Below, piece after piece: positions 23,466-35,981 of a stretch of 64,000 nt of DNA. Within the stretch, counting starts at the first letter, position 1. Every line of letters begins with the position of its first letter. The notes below the pieces were generated by a model, which saw only the letters and a list, made by a program, of their open reading frames with translations, made no database searches and was not told the DNA's origin. The stretch lies in contig OY728159.1 in NCBI GenBank assembly GCA_963277665.1, positions 1,018,615,343-1,018,679,342 on the forward strand, read 5' to 3'. The stretch comes from Viscum album. Its lineage: Eukaryota > Streptophyta > Magnoliopsida > Santalales > Viscaceae. Position numbers and translations under genes: made by a program.

Positions 23466-25099
23466 GACTCTACATGGTCAAACACATGCTTCAGATTATG
23501 ATCACCGGGGTCTAAGAACTAGTAACATAAGAAGGGAACAAGGAAAATAAATCATTCATGTTATACAAACAAGACTACATGGCTTTTATAATAACTACAC
23601 AGCGTGTTCCCATAAGTCGTTCACAAGGGCTTGTACTTATTCCAGAACTGGTCGTGTAACACCCCAACCACACGGAGTGTCTTCCACAAACACGGTGTGT
23701 ACTTGAATTTTCTTCCCCTTCTCGAGTCCTTATACATGGCAAAACCACACGCATCTCTTTTGAACACTACAACACGGTGTCTATAAGGTCTACACGACGT
23801 GTAATATTAAGCCCTTACATGGTCGTTTTTTTTTTGGGCCTAGGCATGTCACACCCTAGGTACATGGTGTGTTACACCTGCACATGGCATGTACACCACT
23901 ACGTTTCCCCAGCCACCTGAATTCCACACCATCTCGTATCGGTCCAGACTACACGGTGTTTCCCACCGGCACATAGTATATACTAGAAGAGCTTCGACGT
24001 CCAGTGTGGTTCGTGACACGGCTAGATACACATCTCACACTACACAGAAAATTCCATACGGACACGGCAGGTAGAAGAATAGGTAACACCAACCTGTTTT
24101 GTTAGTGACATGGACAAATCCCCAGATTTAACTACATGGCGTGTATAAGGTCTACACAGCTTTTTGAAGCAAATATTTCCCCATCTGTGTTGTTAGTTAC
24201 ACAGGGGACACAAGGTCAATACAACATGGTGTGTACAATCGATAAACAGTGTGTGCCCTCAAAATATTCCCAATACCGTGTTTCTCCCCACATGGAATAT
24301 GAAACAGGTAGAAATGAAATGGTGTGTATATACGGTACACGAAGTGTACTTAAAAATTATTACTTTCTTCCTGAACAGAAGAGAACATGGTGTGTGCTCA
24401 TAGAACCACACACCGTGTTGCCTGGGTTTCCAAAAAATAAACCTCCTAAACTACTCTGGAGCCCATTTTTCATTAATTTCAAGCATCGGTATGCCAAATT
24501 CGGATCCATGGGGGCCCATACTACCCGCGAACCAAAGTTTAGCACCTGACCTTTCACATTATAGTACAAAATTCAACAAAATTTTGGATCATGATCCACT
24601 AAAATCTGGTCCAAGAGAGTCCACACTTCTTAGGAACCGACTTTAAGCATCCATAAACCCAATCGTAACATGTACCAATACCCTATCAATAGTAGGCTTA
24701 TCTATCAAAGTACCTATCACAATAGAATTCATTTTCTATCACAAAATCTATCACAACAACATGAAATTTCAAATGCAACTATATGGCATGGAAGCTATGT
24801 GTGGCATGTTATTCTAACATGTGCATAAATTATGCATGAGATGGCATAACCTCGTCTCATCGGGTTGAAACTAAATAGAACCCAGGTATAAAAATATAAC
24901 TGCACACCACAAGTGCGTCACCCAATGTTTAAATCAAATCAACTGTAAAGTGAAAAATCAGTAATATTGCAACATGAGGTAAATTAGCTTTTCCATGAAC
25001 ACGGGTTATGTACTCATGGGTACAACATATTACCAAGTACCTATTATATTATATCATTGTCTATAGGCTCTAAATAGTAAGTCAAAGAAAATAAATTCT
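23466..25099 (-). other. 5' leader of element A with repeated near-palindromes
   Basis: Between the PBS and the gag start lies about 1.6 kb without coding motifs. From about 23590 to 24430 it carries many variants of a near-palindrome of the form TACACGGTGTGTA, for example at 23690-23701 (ACACGGTGTGTA), 23861-23874 (TACATGGTGTGTTA) and 24224-24235 (ACATGGTGTGTA). The same motif family recurs in the U3 of both LTRs. The 24550-25099 part lacks it. Small open frames here (23889-24074, 24136-24549) arise from this composition and show no protein signature. Confidence 0.75.
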
Positions 25100-25109
25100 T
25101 CTGATACCA
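25100..25109 (-). other. Primer-binding site of element A (initiator tRNA-Met)
   Basis: The minus strand reads TGGTATCAGA three bases after the 5' LTR end, an exact match over ten bases to the complement of the initiator tRNA-Met 3' end. Confidence 0.9.
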
Positions 25110-25112
25110 CTT

Positions 25113-27256
25113 TGTAACGTCCTGAATCTGGGTGCCACTCAATGGGTTCCCCGAACCCGATTGGTCACATGTCCTCAAGCACATTTCCCCAAACTCCAGA
25201 GGCTGCCGAATAGCAGTGAGGGCCTAGGTCTGATAGTGGGGAAACTATTCCTCATTTTTCCAATGTGTAGCATAGTGGAAAAAATGAACATAGAAATAGC
25301 AGAATCCGTAAACAATAAAAAGGTGTAAGGACAATAGTACTAAAGCAAAAGATAACCAAAATTCATATATATATGATGATGTAATATGTCATATTTCTAA
25401 TAAAGTACTCAAAATAGGATGCACTACAATCAAATACAATATAGTACAATGTACCAAGTACAATAAATCAAAAACAAAACAATGCAATACAAATGCAGTA
25501 GCATCACACGCCTAAGTTCAGTCCCATGAAACCAAGTACTCATCTGCAACAATCAAGTTCATGTATAGGGACCCTTTCCCTTATCAACACCTGAAACAAT
25601 ATAATCTCTTTGGGACCAATAGATGACCCAAATAGGTTATGAGAGATAAATCCCAGTAGGCAAGCACTAAAGGCCCATGCCCAACTAACAGTGAAAATGT
25701 GCAACAGTAGTATGCAATAAATAAATGAAGTAAGATAGGAAGTACTTAAAAGAAGATACTCATACCAATTCCATTTCAATTTAATTATTATTTAGAAATT
25801 CAATATAATTGAATTATATATTCCAGAGACTCAACCATAGCCAAAAATCTCATATACAGTGCGACAGTAGAAACCACAACAGACTATCTAATAAGTACAA
25901 GGTAATAACAATACCAAGCCTATGATTTAGCTTGGAAGGTATCACATAAGATATCACCAAAGTGAATATTCAAAGTTAACCTTGTCCTTAAACGTGAAAA
26001 TACATACCTTCCAGTAATCATAATCCAAACCCTAAGGTGATTTCCCTCAGGAATAATGAATATTTCCCTCAGGAGTATGAGATGTCTCCCTCACGAATTT
26101 AAGTAACTTCCCACATGCATAAGAAAAGTTTCCCTCAGGATAAAGGAAAAACTTCCCTCAGGCTAAGTAAAACACTGACCTTAGGAAAAGTAAGTAACTG
26201 GGATGATCCTAATGACTAAGAAAGTAATAAATATGTTTCCTCTCTAGAAAACTCAAAACATGCTATCATTACGGCATACCCACATATATCTTGGACAAAT
26301 GACTAAACAAGGGAAACGCACCCTCGAGGTGGCCCTGTATCAAGGCAATGATCCTAAGAAACATTTTATATTTATCATTATATTATATATGAAATTATTT
26401 ATGTCTAAATAACTAAGGCCTCAGCCATACAACACCCCAACCATGGGTGTGTAGCAAAACGGTACTCAAAATTAACTCGACAGTTGGAAATGAACACCAG
26501 ACCACCTACCTCGATCTCCTCTGATCGATATATGTGGATGAAGCCTCCCGAAAAAACTGATAACGAAGTAGATCTGGGATACATTTTCACCCATTAAAAT
26601 GTAAATAACATCCCCTCGGAAAATAATTTGAAGGAACCTACTCATGAAGAGAGAAGAACTCACTCGAATGGTTCAAACCAGGTCGTTGTTGAAGGAATCG
26701 GAGTCCCGATGTGCGGTCGGGAGCTCTTCCAAGATCAGGCCTTCTCTCTTGTGGATCTCGGGCATTCTAAGATTCCTCTTCTGAAAAAGGAGTCTACTGC
26801 CAATTTTTAGAGAAAAAAAATAACTACACGGCTTATACTCTCAAGTACACAAGGTGTACTTTCCATTTTTTAACGGTTCCTCTGGCCGTTACTTTCCACT
26901 GCCTCACGGTTCATCTGCCAACTTGATTGCATGATGTGTACTACTAAGTACACAGCGTGTACTATTGTTTTGATGGAGGATACTCCCACCGCCTTACTAT
27001 TCACCTGCCCACTGATTACATGACGTGTATATACTAAGTACACATCGTGTAGTCAGTTTTTACACCCTTCATCGCCAATAGGACTACACGCCCTGTATAC
27101 TCCTCCCACACAGCCAAAGTATAGTGTGTGGAAAATTACATGACATGTACCCACAAATTTTGAGATTTTCCATATTTTCCATATTTTCTCAAAAGCAGTT
27201 ATGGAAAAAGGAAAAGAAGAAACTCATACCTCAAGAATAAGAATTGTGTTCTTACA
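25113..27256 (-). repeat. 5' LTR of element A (right copy)
   Basis: It runs TGTAACGTCC to CTTACA, 2,144 bp, with intact TG...CA ends. In element orientation the first ~450 bases (27256 to about 26820) are U3 and include near-palindromes such as TACACAAGGTGTAC, TACACAGCGTGTACT and ACATGACGTGTA. A weak TATA-like CTAAAAATTGG follows near 26805. The rest would be R-U5, ending at the PBS. Confidence 0.92.
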
Positions 27257-27261
27257 AAGGA
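27257..27261. other. Right target-site duplication of element A
   Basis: AAGGA, identical to 12061-12065. Confidence 0.9.
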
Positions 27262-28960
27262 GATCTAAAATTTTCTAGTACCAAAAAATAGCTATTTATT
27301 ATAATTGTTATGAAAATTAATTGGGTGGTTTTTCAAATAGATGTCATTATGTGCTACAATGATAATTATAACATGTATTTATACATTGAAGGTGAATTTG
27401 ATTTTCTTTGATGCTATAGATGACCAAAAAGAAAAGTATATTTATTTATATTATAGGAATGGCATGAGTCACTTGATATGAAACTTATCTCATCTTCTCT
27501 ACTCAAGAATCATGATCTTAGAAATACTAAGGAGTGTATGAGGGACTTAATATCTTTTTAGACCATATTTATAAAATATGTTGATAGACACAATTATCAT
27601 ATTATCTCTTTTTCCTATAATAAATTTATGGTGAGGTTATAAGGTGGGATTAATGGTCAATAACCCAATCTATCTGATGCACTGGTCGGTGTTCCCAATG
27701 TTTTCACCTATTAGGAGCAAGAATATAATCTATATAAATCACTATATATTGTACCAACATTGGTCTTTAAGGTCGCTGAGAGAGATATATAAGGAAAACG
27801 TTAAATTATTTAATGATACAGTTACTATTGGGATTCCAATGGAAACTCTTTAGATATCCATGTTAGTGGATTTGGTGAATTCCATAATTTACTCCAAGGG
27901 AAAATAAGAATCTCATGTTGATATTATGAAGAAAGTTCAAAAGATTGATCCAAATGATTTTTCATTATAGATGTTGGAATTTTTTAGTAGTGTCAATAAT
28001 CCTAAGGATTGTGATAAGGGGAAGATGAATTTATATCTAGATAGGCACTGATAAGAATATGTATTAAGCCTAATTCTGCTACTAGATATAAACTAATCCT
28101 TATTTTGATGATGAAAAATAATTTTTGAAATAGTAAAAACATTCCCCTTTAATAATTGAAGAAATTACCCAATATTATACAATATATGAATACAAGAAAA
28201 CTATAATGATTGTTAATAATTTCATGAACCTAGATTCATCGGTATCTTGAAAGAGTGTTTCGGAGGATGCTCCACCTAAGTCTAAAATTCTTACAATGTC
28301 TAGCAAGTATAATTTAGGTGTATGATTCTGAAATGTTTTGATGGATGGGATACAGGTCAAAACATCACCCATGGAATCTTTATCAAATAATATTTATGGA
28401 AAGGTATACATTTAATAATATAAATCTATAAAATATACTATTGATATATGTTACATTTATAATTCATCTATACCAGGTAATGAAGAATTTGGCGTCTCTT
28501 CCTCTCTGAATCAGGCATCAAAAATTGGGGTTCAGTTGTGATTATTGAGGATTTCTATCATAGTCCATTGAGAAGACCAAACACACTAGACTGTGGATAG
28601 GGAATAATTTTCCATAAAGGATTCCACAACTACGTAGACTTTGGATTTTCTTTCATGGCCCTCTCAAAGTCCTTCTCCTTTAGAAAACGCATATATGTAA
28701 TTAGAATGAGAAGCTTGGAAAGAACCCAAGATGTATGGGAGATTCGCACACCCATGAGGCATTGGTAACCACCATGGCTAGGTTGGAAGAATTTATAGAT
28801 GTTTGTCTTGAGGTATTGATTTTCTCATATAGCGCTTGTTGTTGGTGTCACTAAAACTGTGTGACTGGTTTATTCTTGATGTGGGAAGGGTTTCTATGTA
28901 TAAACCTTTCTTCTTATTTTCTACTATATTTTCATTTTTTAATAAATGGTTGCAGGCCTT
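27262..28960. other. Unassigned relic right of element A
   Basis: The plus strand between about 27460 and 27840 has a frame with few stops (WHESLDMKL... then HNYHIISFSYNKFMV...GGING). Its Trp-rich start and F..GGIN pattern are faintly gag-like, but I cannot place it in a family. 28490-28860 has somewhat higher GC and no motif. It should be the continuation of 11339-12060. Confidence 0.35.
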
Positions 28961-29435
28961 TGGTATCATTTAAATATTATGATAAAATATTTATTCATTA
29001 ATAAAATAATTATATATTTATTTATTACTAATACATTCACAAATAAATTTAATAATAAAAATTTTATAATATCACTACATTTATCATTATATAAATAAAT
29101 TTTTTAATACATTTAATATAATTAATTATATTTATTCCATTTAAATTTTTCAATTTTATTAATTATTATTTATTTTTTATATAAAATATCATATATATGT
29201 TAATTGTATAAATAAATATATTAATATACTAAAATAAAATATATACATCCATATAATTAATTAGAAACTATAATATATCTATATATTAGAAACTAAAACA
29301 CTATTTACATATACCTATATACCTATATTAAAACACATACTTTTCATTCTCAACTCTTAAAACTAATAATATATATTAAAGAACATTTAAAAAGAATAGT
29401 ACTATTTATATAGATATATATTATATTTTTAATAT
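28961..29435. repeat. Extremely AT-rich tract, left part
   Basis: Almost only A and T, dominated by TTTATT/AATATA runs. It continues at 38553-39600; element C sits between. No genes. Confidence 0.7.
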
Positions 29436-32052
29436 TGTAATGTCCTTAGCCCTATAGAAACTAAAATTGGTACCCAAAGTCGGGTTTCCGCATGACCTCT
29501 GGTGGGTCTCCGTGTATGCTACAGGTTATCGACTAGTAGCACTAGTCTAAAAAACAATGGGGAGACTGCACCCTCTTATCAGAGAGAATCCAAAATTGAA
29601 ATAATATCAACAAATATAATAACCAACATCAATAATAAATGGAGCACATATGGAGAGAATCGATAAGTAACCAAGTAGTAGATACTATAACAATATGATG
29701 AATACAAAAGATGTCATTAAGTGCTAAAAATACAACACCCAATACAAACACCATAAATGATATCGAACATAGAATAGAGTCCCAACTTAGTACATACATT
29801 CTATACTACATCCCATAAGCCCAAGAACAAACCCAACACCAATTCTCTATCATGAACCCATACTAGAAACAAATTTTTATATGCTTGGGTACCCAAGTGT
29901 AATGGTAGCCTGACTAGGATGTGGGTACTACCTAGTAGGGCACCACCAAGAATGCATAAATAGATAACCTATCCATTCAATAATGTATGCATATAATCAA
30001 GGCATAATTAATATATATGGTGTATAGGGAACATGATTTATAATTATTTAATTATTAATTTACCAATTTTTCCATAAATTTATACTACGAAATACAACCA
30101 ACATAACCACTTCAGGCCATACCAGGAGCCAAATTCATTACATAAAGTGGTTTACATACATCTAGACAATAATGGATATTCACTATTCAAATACATTTAA
30201 CTACATACCCCGGATATTTATTCTAAGTAACCAAAACATTACAATACCTTGGGAGCATAGGTCCTCAATCCATCATCTTAAGCCATTTCGTATTTGGGAG
30301 CATGAAGCCTTATTACAACATCCCAAACCATAAAAAACCTCATTAAGTAGTGCATCAGTCTAACCCGACCCAAAAAATAGGACCCCTAGTCCATTATTCT
30401 AGTCATACAGTACATTAGTGAGGCTTAGAGAATCCGTCTATCCTATCCTATGGGAATGGATTCTCATTCCAATACAGCAATCATCTTATTTTTTCATATA
30501 TAAAATCCTCATTATCTATTTATCATATTTACCCACTTTATCATCTCATTTACCATTGTCCTATCAAACCAAAAAATAAACCATGGAATAAAACAAAAAA
30601 AATACTCATTTAAAATTCATCTAGATATAACCCTTTTAAAACATGGGTCATTATATTTCATAAAATAAAACATTTACCAATGATTTCATTAACATTTGAA
30701 AATGTAAAAATGGGAATTCATGTAATTTTCACAAAAAAGGGAAGCGCGTCCCCACTGCAAATTACCATTCAAAAGATATTGTGAAAATATATTTTTAAAT
30801 AAATTTTAGCTCAATATATATTTTTTAAAAGTCACCACTTTCATAACATCATATTCAATCATTTAAAACTATAACTTCATCAAAATCCAATGCACATTAT
30901 TGTAACATTTTTCAAAATCCTCCTAGGAAATCCCCAAATTCTATCATATGAACGTTTAAACCATCCCCAGAACAATAATATTTATCTATGTACGAACCCA
31001 TAAGCATCAAAAATAATAATATTTGAATATTAACACTTAACAATACAAGTCACCACTTTCTTAGGTTCTATGTACACCATGGGTAGCCCTACGTTCAGTC
31101 TGACATCATTAATGAACATAATGAGGTCTGTGAACAGTCACACACTTCAATATATGGCGCAAATTACTTACCTTATTCATATGAATTAACACACAATTAG
31201 GAACTATGTTTTCACAACTAAATACACAAATTAAACATCTAGAATATAGGGAAAATATTTAAGAAGACATACTCCTACACATAGACAAATGCTCATCCAA
31301 CCTCATCCCATAATCCTAACCTAATCAAAATTTTACATCCCAACATGGAATCTATTATAAAAATAGGTTTTTAGTGATTTGTAAGGAATGAAAATAACAC
31401 ACCAAGCCTTTACCAAAAATATAAGTAAACATATTCGAAGACATACCCAAAGATTTTATTCTCACTAAAAGAAATTCCAAAATCAAAAGAAACAAGGGAT
31501 AATCACCCATGGAGGTAGAGGAGGCGACTTTTTCATCATCGTAGCTATAGGGGGTCGAATGGGGTGAAATAAATAAGGGAATATTTGTTTAACTCTGAGA
31601 GTGAAAATGGAAAAATATCTCATGTTTAATGAGGAACACGGTTTGGATACATGCTTAGCCAAATTGTGCGCCAATCATGCAACACCCTTTTTCCAAGATG
31701 GGTCATTAATTGCACAATTTCTATGGATCCTGAATGGTTGAAAAACCAAGTGGTGGTCTTTTGGAATCAATTATTTCATTCCTTAATGGTTTCAGGATCC
31801 CCCTTTATAGGGTTCCTCAACCATGGACCTACCCCCTCTAGGACATCATAGTTATGGCTCTTAGTTATTACTAACTATGTGTCAACCATGTAACATGAAT
31901 TGTATGTCCCTTCACTCCCCCTTTAATTCCTTGAACACCTAGAAAAACCTTGAGACTCCTCATATAATCGATGACCATTTTATTAACCAAAAGAGGGGGT
32001 TTAACTTGAATAGAAACAACAACGTTCCCCACTATGTGTGTGGGAAATTATA
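29436..32052 (-). repeat. 3' LTR of element C (left copy)
   Basis: It starts TGTAATGTCC and ends with AAATTATA (TG...CA with the last C changed). Shared blocks with the right LTR in order include ATATCAACAAAT.TAATAACCA, the GGGAGCATAG/TAGGAGCATAG repeats, TCATACACCATGGGTAGC/TGTACACCATGGGTAGC, and AAGACTCCTCATATA/AAGACTCCTCGTATA near the end. The frame at 31651-31851 lies within it and has no counterpart of the same frame in the other LTR. Confidence 0.78.
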
Positions 32053-32066
32053 ACCTCCCCACCTTA
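32053..32066 (-). other. Polypurine tract of element C
   Basis: The minus strand reads TAAGGTGGGGAGGT just before the LTR start, a purine-rich run in the right place. Confidence 0.6.
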
Positions 32067-35000
32067 CAAATATCTTCCATGAGTTGTGTTCCCATGTATC
32101 ACAAGGACTCTATGACAAAGGTTTTTCCAAATATCACAACGATCATCTTCCATTTACAATGTTACCTCACGATCATGTCCATTACATCATGACATTTGGA
32201 CCAATGGAATGGTATTACCCAAAGAATATTCCTTTTATACTCCCCAACATGAACCCAATGACCCTCAAGGGATGCCTCAACCTCAACTCAACCTCATCAA
32301 GAACAATAATATAATGAAACATAGGCTACACTGCCTAATTGGAATATAGGTAAATTTCATACATAACATCAAACACTTGTGGAAGATCTAATAAGCACTC
32401 AACCAGACCAATCCTCCCCACAACTCCTAGTCCAAATCACTGGGTTCAAACTTTCCCTCTTCTAAAATTCCCAACAGTGAACTATGCTTTGAATCAAACA
32501 AGGAATACACGATTTTTCACCCACATTCCCTAACATACATTAGTCCATAAGATGAGTCCCAATTACCTCATTCCATATCCAGAAACCCATAACCCAATCC
32601 ACACACAAACCTCATCTCAATCATATAACTGATCAAAACCCAATCCAACTCCTATTTCCAAAAGTAAACCCCATGTTGATTTTTTTACTTGATACCATCC
32701 AACCCGAAAAACTAGTCACATCATCAACATACTACTTATCCACTATGATTCTCCCTAATATATGTTTTAGCTCACCACCACCTTATTTTACTGTTTTGAA
32801 CCTTTACCATAGAATATACCACTAGAACCAAAATTAATATTCCACAATATACTCAAATAATTTCCTAACTCGATGCAGAAAAACATCAACATGATCATCA
32901 TTCATCATTCTTATTTATCCTTTCAATTGAAACCACTTGGAATGGGTGAACCTCTTCCATAAATGCATGAACCCAAGACAACATGGATCTTTTTCAGAAC
33001 CCATTTCTACTACAAAATGAAATTTTCATTCCAACATTAACTAGTGGTGGATTATAATCCACCACATTAATTATTTATTCATAGATGAGTCATTCCATAG
33101 CCAGCTGACTCATCCCACGGATGCCCAAATTTCACTATTTGCGTATCACAACTTTCCTAGAAATGGAGCATTCTCACTAAAGGTATAATATCGTCATCTA
33201 ATGAACCTAATAGTGAATATCCTTAAATTCCAATGAAACACCACCATTATGTAATCTAATGCATCCCAAACAATATTTGTGCTCTACATCTCCCACATTC
33301 ACATCTTAAACACAAAACACCCAATATTTCTTATAGAACCAATCTAAGATTGAGCCATTTCTTGGTATGTTCAACCACCACATTTAAGCCCCACGATTCC
33401 TTTCGGAGGAAAACAAAAAATTACCTCCTAGGTTTCACATTGGCATCCCAATGCCTCCATGTCCAACCAATGGTCTACTTCGTAAATCTATATGCCTATA
33501 AAAATGAGGGTCACACTCACATGACTAACATGTAACTACCCACCATAGAAGTGTCATTGTGATCACTTTATATTAGAAATTATGACCACTTTGAAGTGGT
33601 CATGGACATATCTCTCTCAATTGAGAGAAAAAATGAAACATTACCCATTTCCTATTTTTGTCTTCTAGGAACAGCACCTTCAGAATTCCCAACACCCAAC
33701 CACCTCATGAACCACACTCATGGATGGTCGGGGCTGCATCACCAACTACATGACTCCACTTTTAACTTTCACTAAGGGAACAAACATCAATAAATACATT
33801 TATCCCATGAGAGGAGAACTGAAAATAGATTGGTGTATAGAAAATTATTTGTTGGTGAACAGAATATGATATAAAGGCATGGGGAATGATCATCTCATGT
33901 TTTGAAGTACAACAAGATAACATCATTGAACACTACCAAAACTTATCCATCACCAATTTCACCCACCACTACAGGGATCAATTATCTGACTGAATTTATT
34001 TTTATTCCATTATTGCAATAATCCAATCAACACACTTGGGAAATATAACCCATGGGGGGTTTATTAACCGAAAACTCACCACAACTTCTTAAAAATCTAC
34101 CAAGATGTTTTGAACCAACATTCCCTTTGGCTCTACCTCTACCACACCACTCAATACCTTCTAGCACGTTACTACCATCATAACCCCAAAAAACCCATCA
34201 TTGCGTACTTTCATACAACCTTCTATAGATTTCGACTATATGTTACACAAGTCACACGTCTTCAGCTAAAATGCCCACTCACACAACATCCCATTCTCTT
34301 TGTCTTCCAACCTCATTAGACTCGAGGCACCCCCGACATTCCCATACAGCAAGTCGACTATCACACCAAAACAATTTAACACTTAAACAAATCATCCTTT
34401 TTTATGACATAATTAACCCACAAGCATCAATCCATGTTCTATCTATACTTGTATTATCCATATAGGGTCAAAATCTATCCCCACATTACACACCATAAAA
34501 TTATAGGACCAGGCTCCCGAATGATCATTCTCTTTGAAACCAACCTACAAAATAACCATAAGAACTCAAGTGCATCCATTAGAACAAAAACAGGATGTGA
34601 CCATACAATTTCACTAAAATTCAATATCACAAACCATGCATCCATTCCACCTCTAAATAATCCACTCACAACATTGTGCCTACCTCACTCACAATAACAC
34701 TAGTTTGTTCAAGACACCATCAGAGGGCCACCACATGAGTCATTTTCCCTATGACCATTTTCTTTCCTATTTATCCCTCAAGGACAACCCACACTAGAGG
34801 GAACTCTCTTTACACTACTATTAGAGACCATGATTTCCACATATATCATACAAACCCAAAATCCCTAGGAACCCTGCTGACCCCTCTCACATATCCACCC
34901 ATCAAGGCCAATAATGGTTACTCCATAAATAGGTGTCACATCCAAGAAAGGACATTGGATCTTCTTATATTCAATACAAATCAATCCTCAGTGACTTACT

Positions 35001-35963
35001 ACTCATGGGTGGAAATCATGTCCCTGTTCCAAAACACACTACGTCTAACGCAGCATGCAACGATTTACTCTAGGTTCAACAACAAGGATACACACCAACT
35101 AACATCAAAACTATGATATAAACACCCACTAAAGGGCCAAAAACAACTTTAAAGTTTTCAACCCACAAGGTTCACCGCATTCATACAAAAAAAAATTCAA
35201 AACCACAAATTTACCTCAAAAATAAAGTCACAAAAATCAAAATTCCATTAACCGTACATTAAAATCCATCAAGTCTCATGAACCATAACCAAGGCCTCAA
35301 ACTATGGCACTCTCATAGACAAAACCACCATAAAAATTTCAATATAACAACATATGAATATTAATTTCTCACATTTCAAGGTTCTATAATTACAAATTTC
35401 ATCTTTTTAATTAAATATAAAATTTAAAAACTAAATAATTCAACTTTGAAAAAGTTAAATGAAATTTAAAACCCAAAGATTTTCACTTTCTAAAACCTTT
35501 TTATTTACCCAAATTTCCAAAATACATATATTTCTTCAAATTCAAATTACCAAACATATTCATTAACAAAAATTTCAAATAAAGATCATAGACATAAACC
35601 ATAGAGAGAATGTTCAAAGCCAACATATGAATTCTAGGAAACAATTAGTCACCAGAATCAAGTGGATGACTTACCAATCCAATGTTACTACATTGATGTA
35701 TGAACACAAACACAACATCTATTTCCATATTGGAACAAGAGATAAAACCTTATAAACAATTAACATCACATATAAGTGTTACACTCAAGTTGAAAGTAAT
35801 AATCAACTTTAAATTTACAAAATAGAACATTAATACCCACCCCCTAGAAACATGTGTTTTCCATCATATGTAGGGTTGCATGAACCCATGAAGGAGATAA
35901 TTTCCATGTAATAAAAAATAATATTTCCCTGTATAACATGAAAATATAGTTAGAGAAAATACA
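32067..35963 (-). pseudogene. Interior of element C, mostly unreadable
   Basis: On the minus strand about 32310-32070 there is a weak match to a chromovirus pol end (VLDEVELRLRHPLRV, later TWEHNS). Around 33190 a GATGACGATATTATA stretch could be a decayed RT active-site box. Everything else, including 33200-35960, gives no recognisable domain. The plus-strand open frames at 34110-35116 are long only because this strand is poor in T and so in stop codons; they carry no protein signature. A 10-bp perfect inverted repeat with a 2-base loop lies at 33582-33603. Confidence 0.4.
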
Positions 35964-35968
35964 CCATC

Positions 35969-35978
35969 TCAGATACCA
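35969..35978 (-). other. Primer-binding site of element C
   Basis: The minus strand reads TGGTATCTGA three bases from the LTR, matching the tRNA-Met complement TGGTATCAGA at eight of ten positions. Confidence 0.65.
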
Positions 35979-35981
35979 CAC

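Larger units (their letters stand above)
12066..27256 (-). mobile_element. Element A: Ty3/gypsy chromovirus (Tekay/Del-like), with nested solo LTR
   Basis: Two 2,144 bp LTRs in direct orientation flank an interior whose coding order, read on the minus strand, is gag (MPPRR start, zinc knuckle), protease, RT, RNase H, integrase and a chromodomain-like C-terminus. A tRNA-Met PBS lies three bases inside the right (5') LTR and a purine tract inside the left (3') LTR. The 5-bp AAGGA duplication is perfect. The interior is 10,903 bp, of which 4,584 bp plus a 5-bp duplication are a later insertion, leaving about 6.3 kb, a normal chromovirus interior. The MPPRR gag start, tRNA-Met primer and C-terminal chromodomain relic suggest the Tekay/Del lineage; this is inferred from motifs only. 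Stops and frameshifts occur in every domain. Confidence 0.93.

Noticed and set aside
23590..24430. CRISPR-like array of short palindromes
   Set aside because: Spacing is irregular, copies are diverged, and the setting is a plant retrotransposon leader.
34110..35116. Series of plus-strand open frames up to 121 codons
   Set aside because: This strand is rich in C and A and poor in T, so stop codons are rare. The region is the interior of minus-strand element C and no motif was seen.
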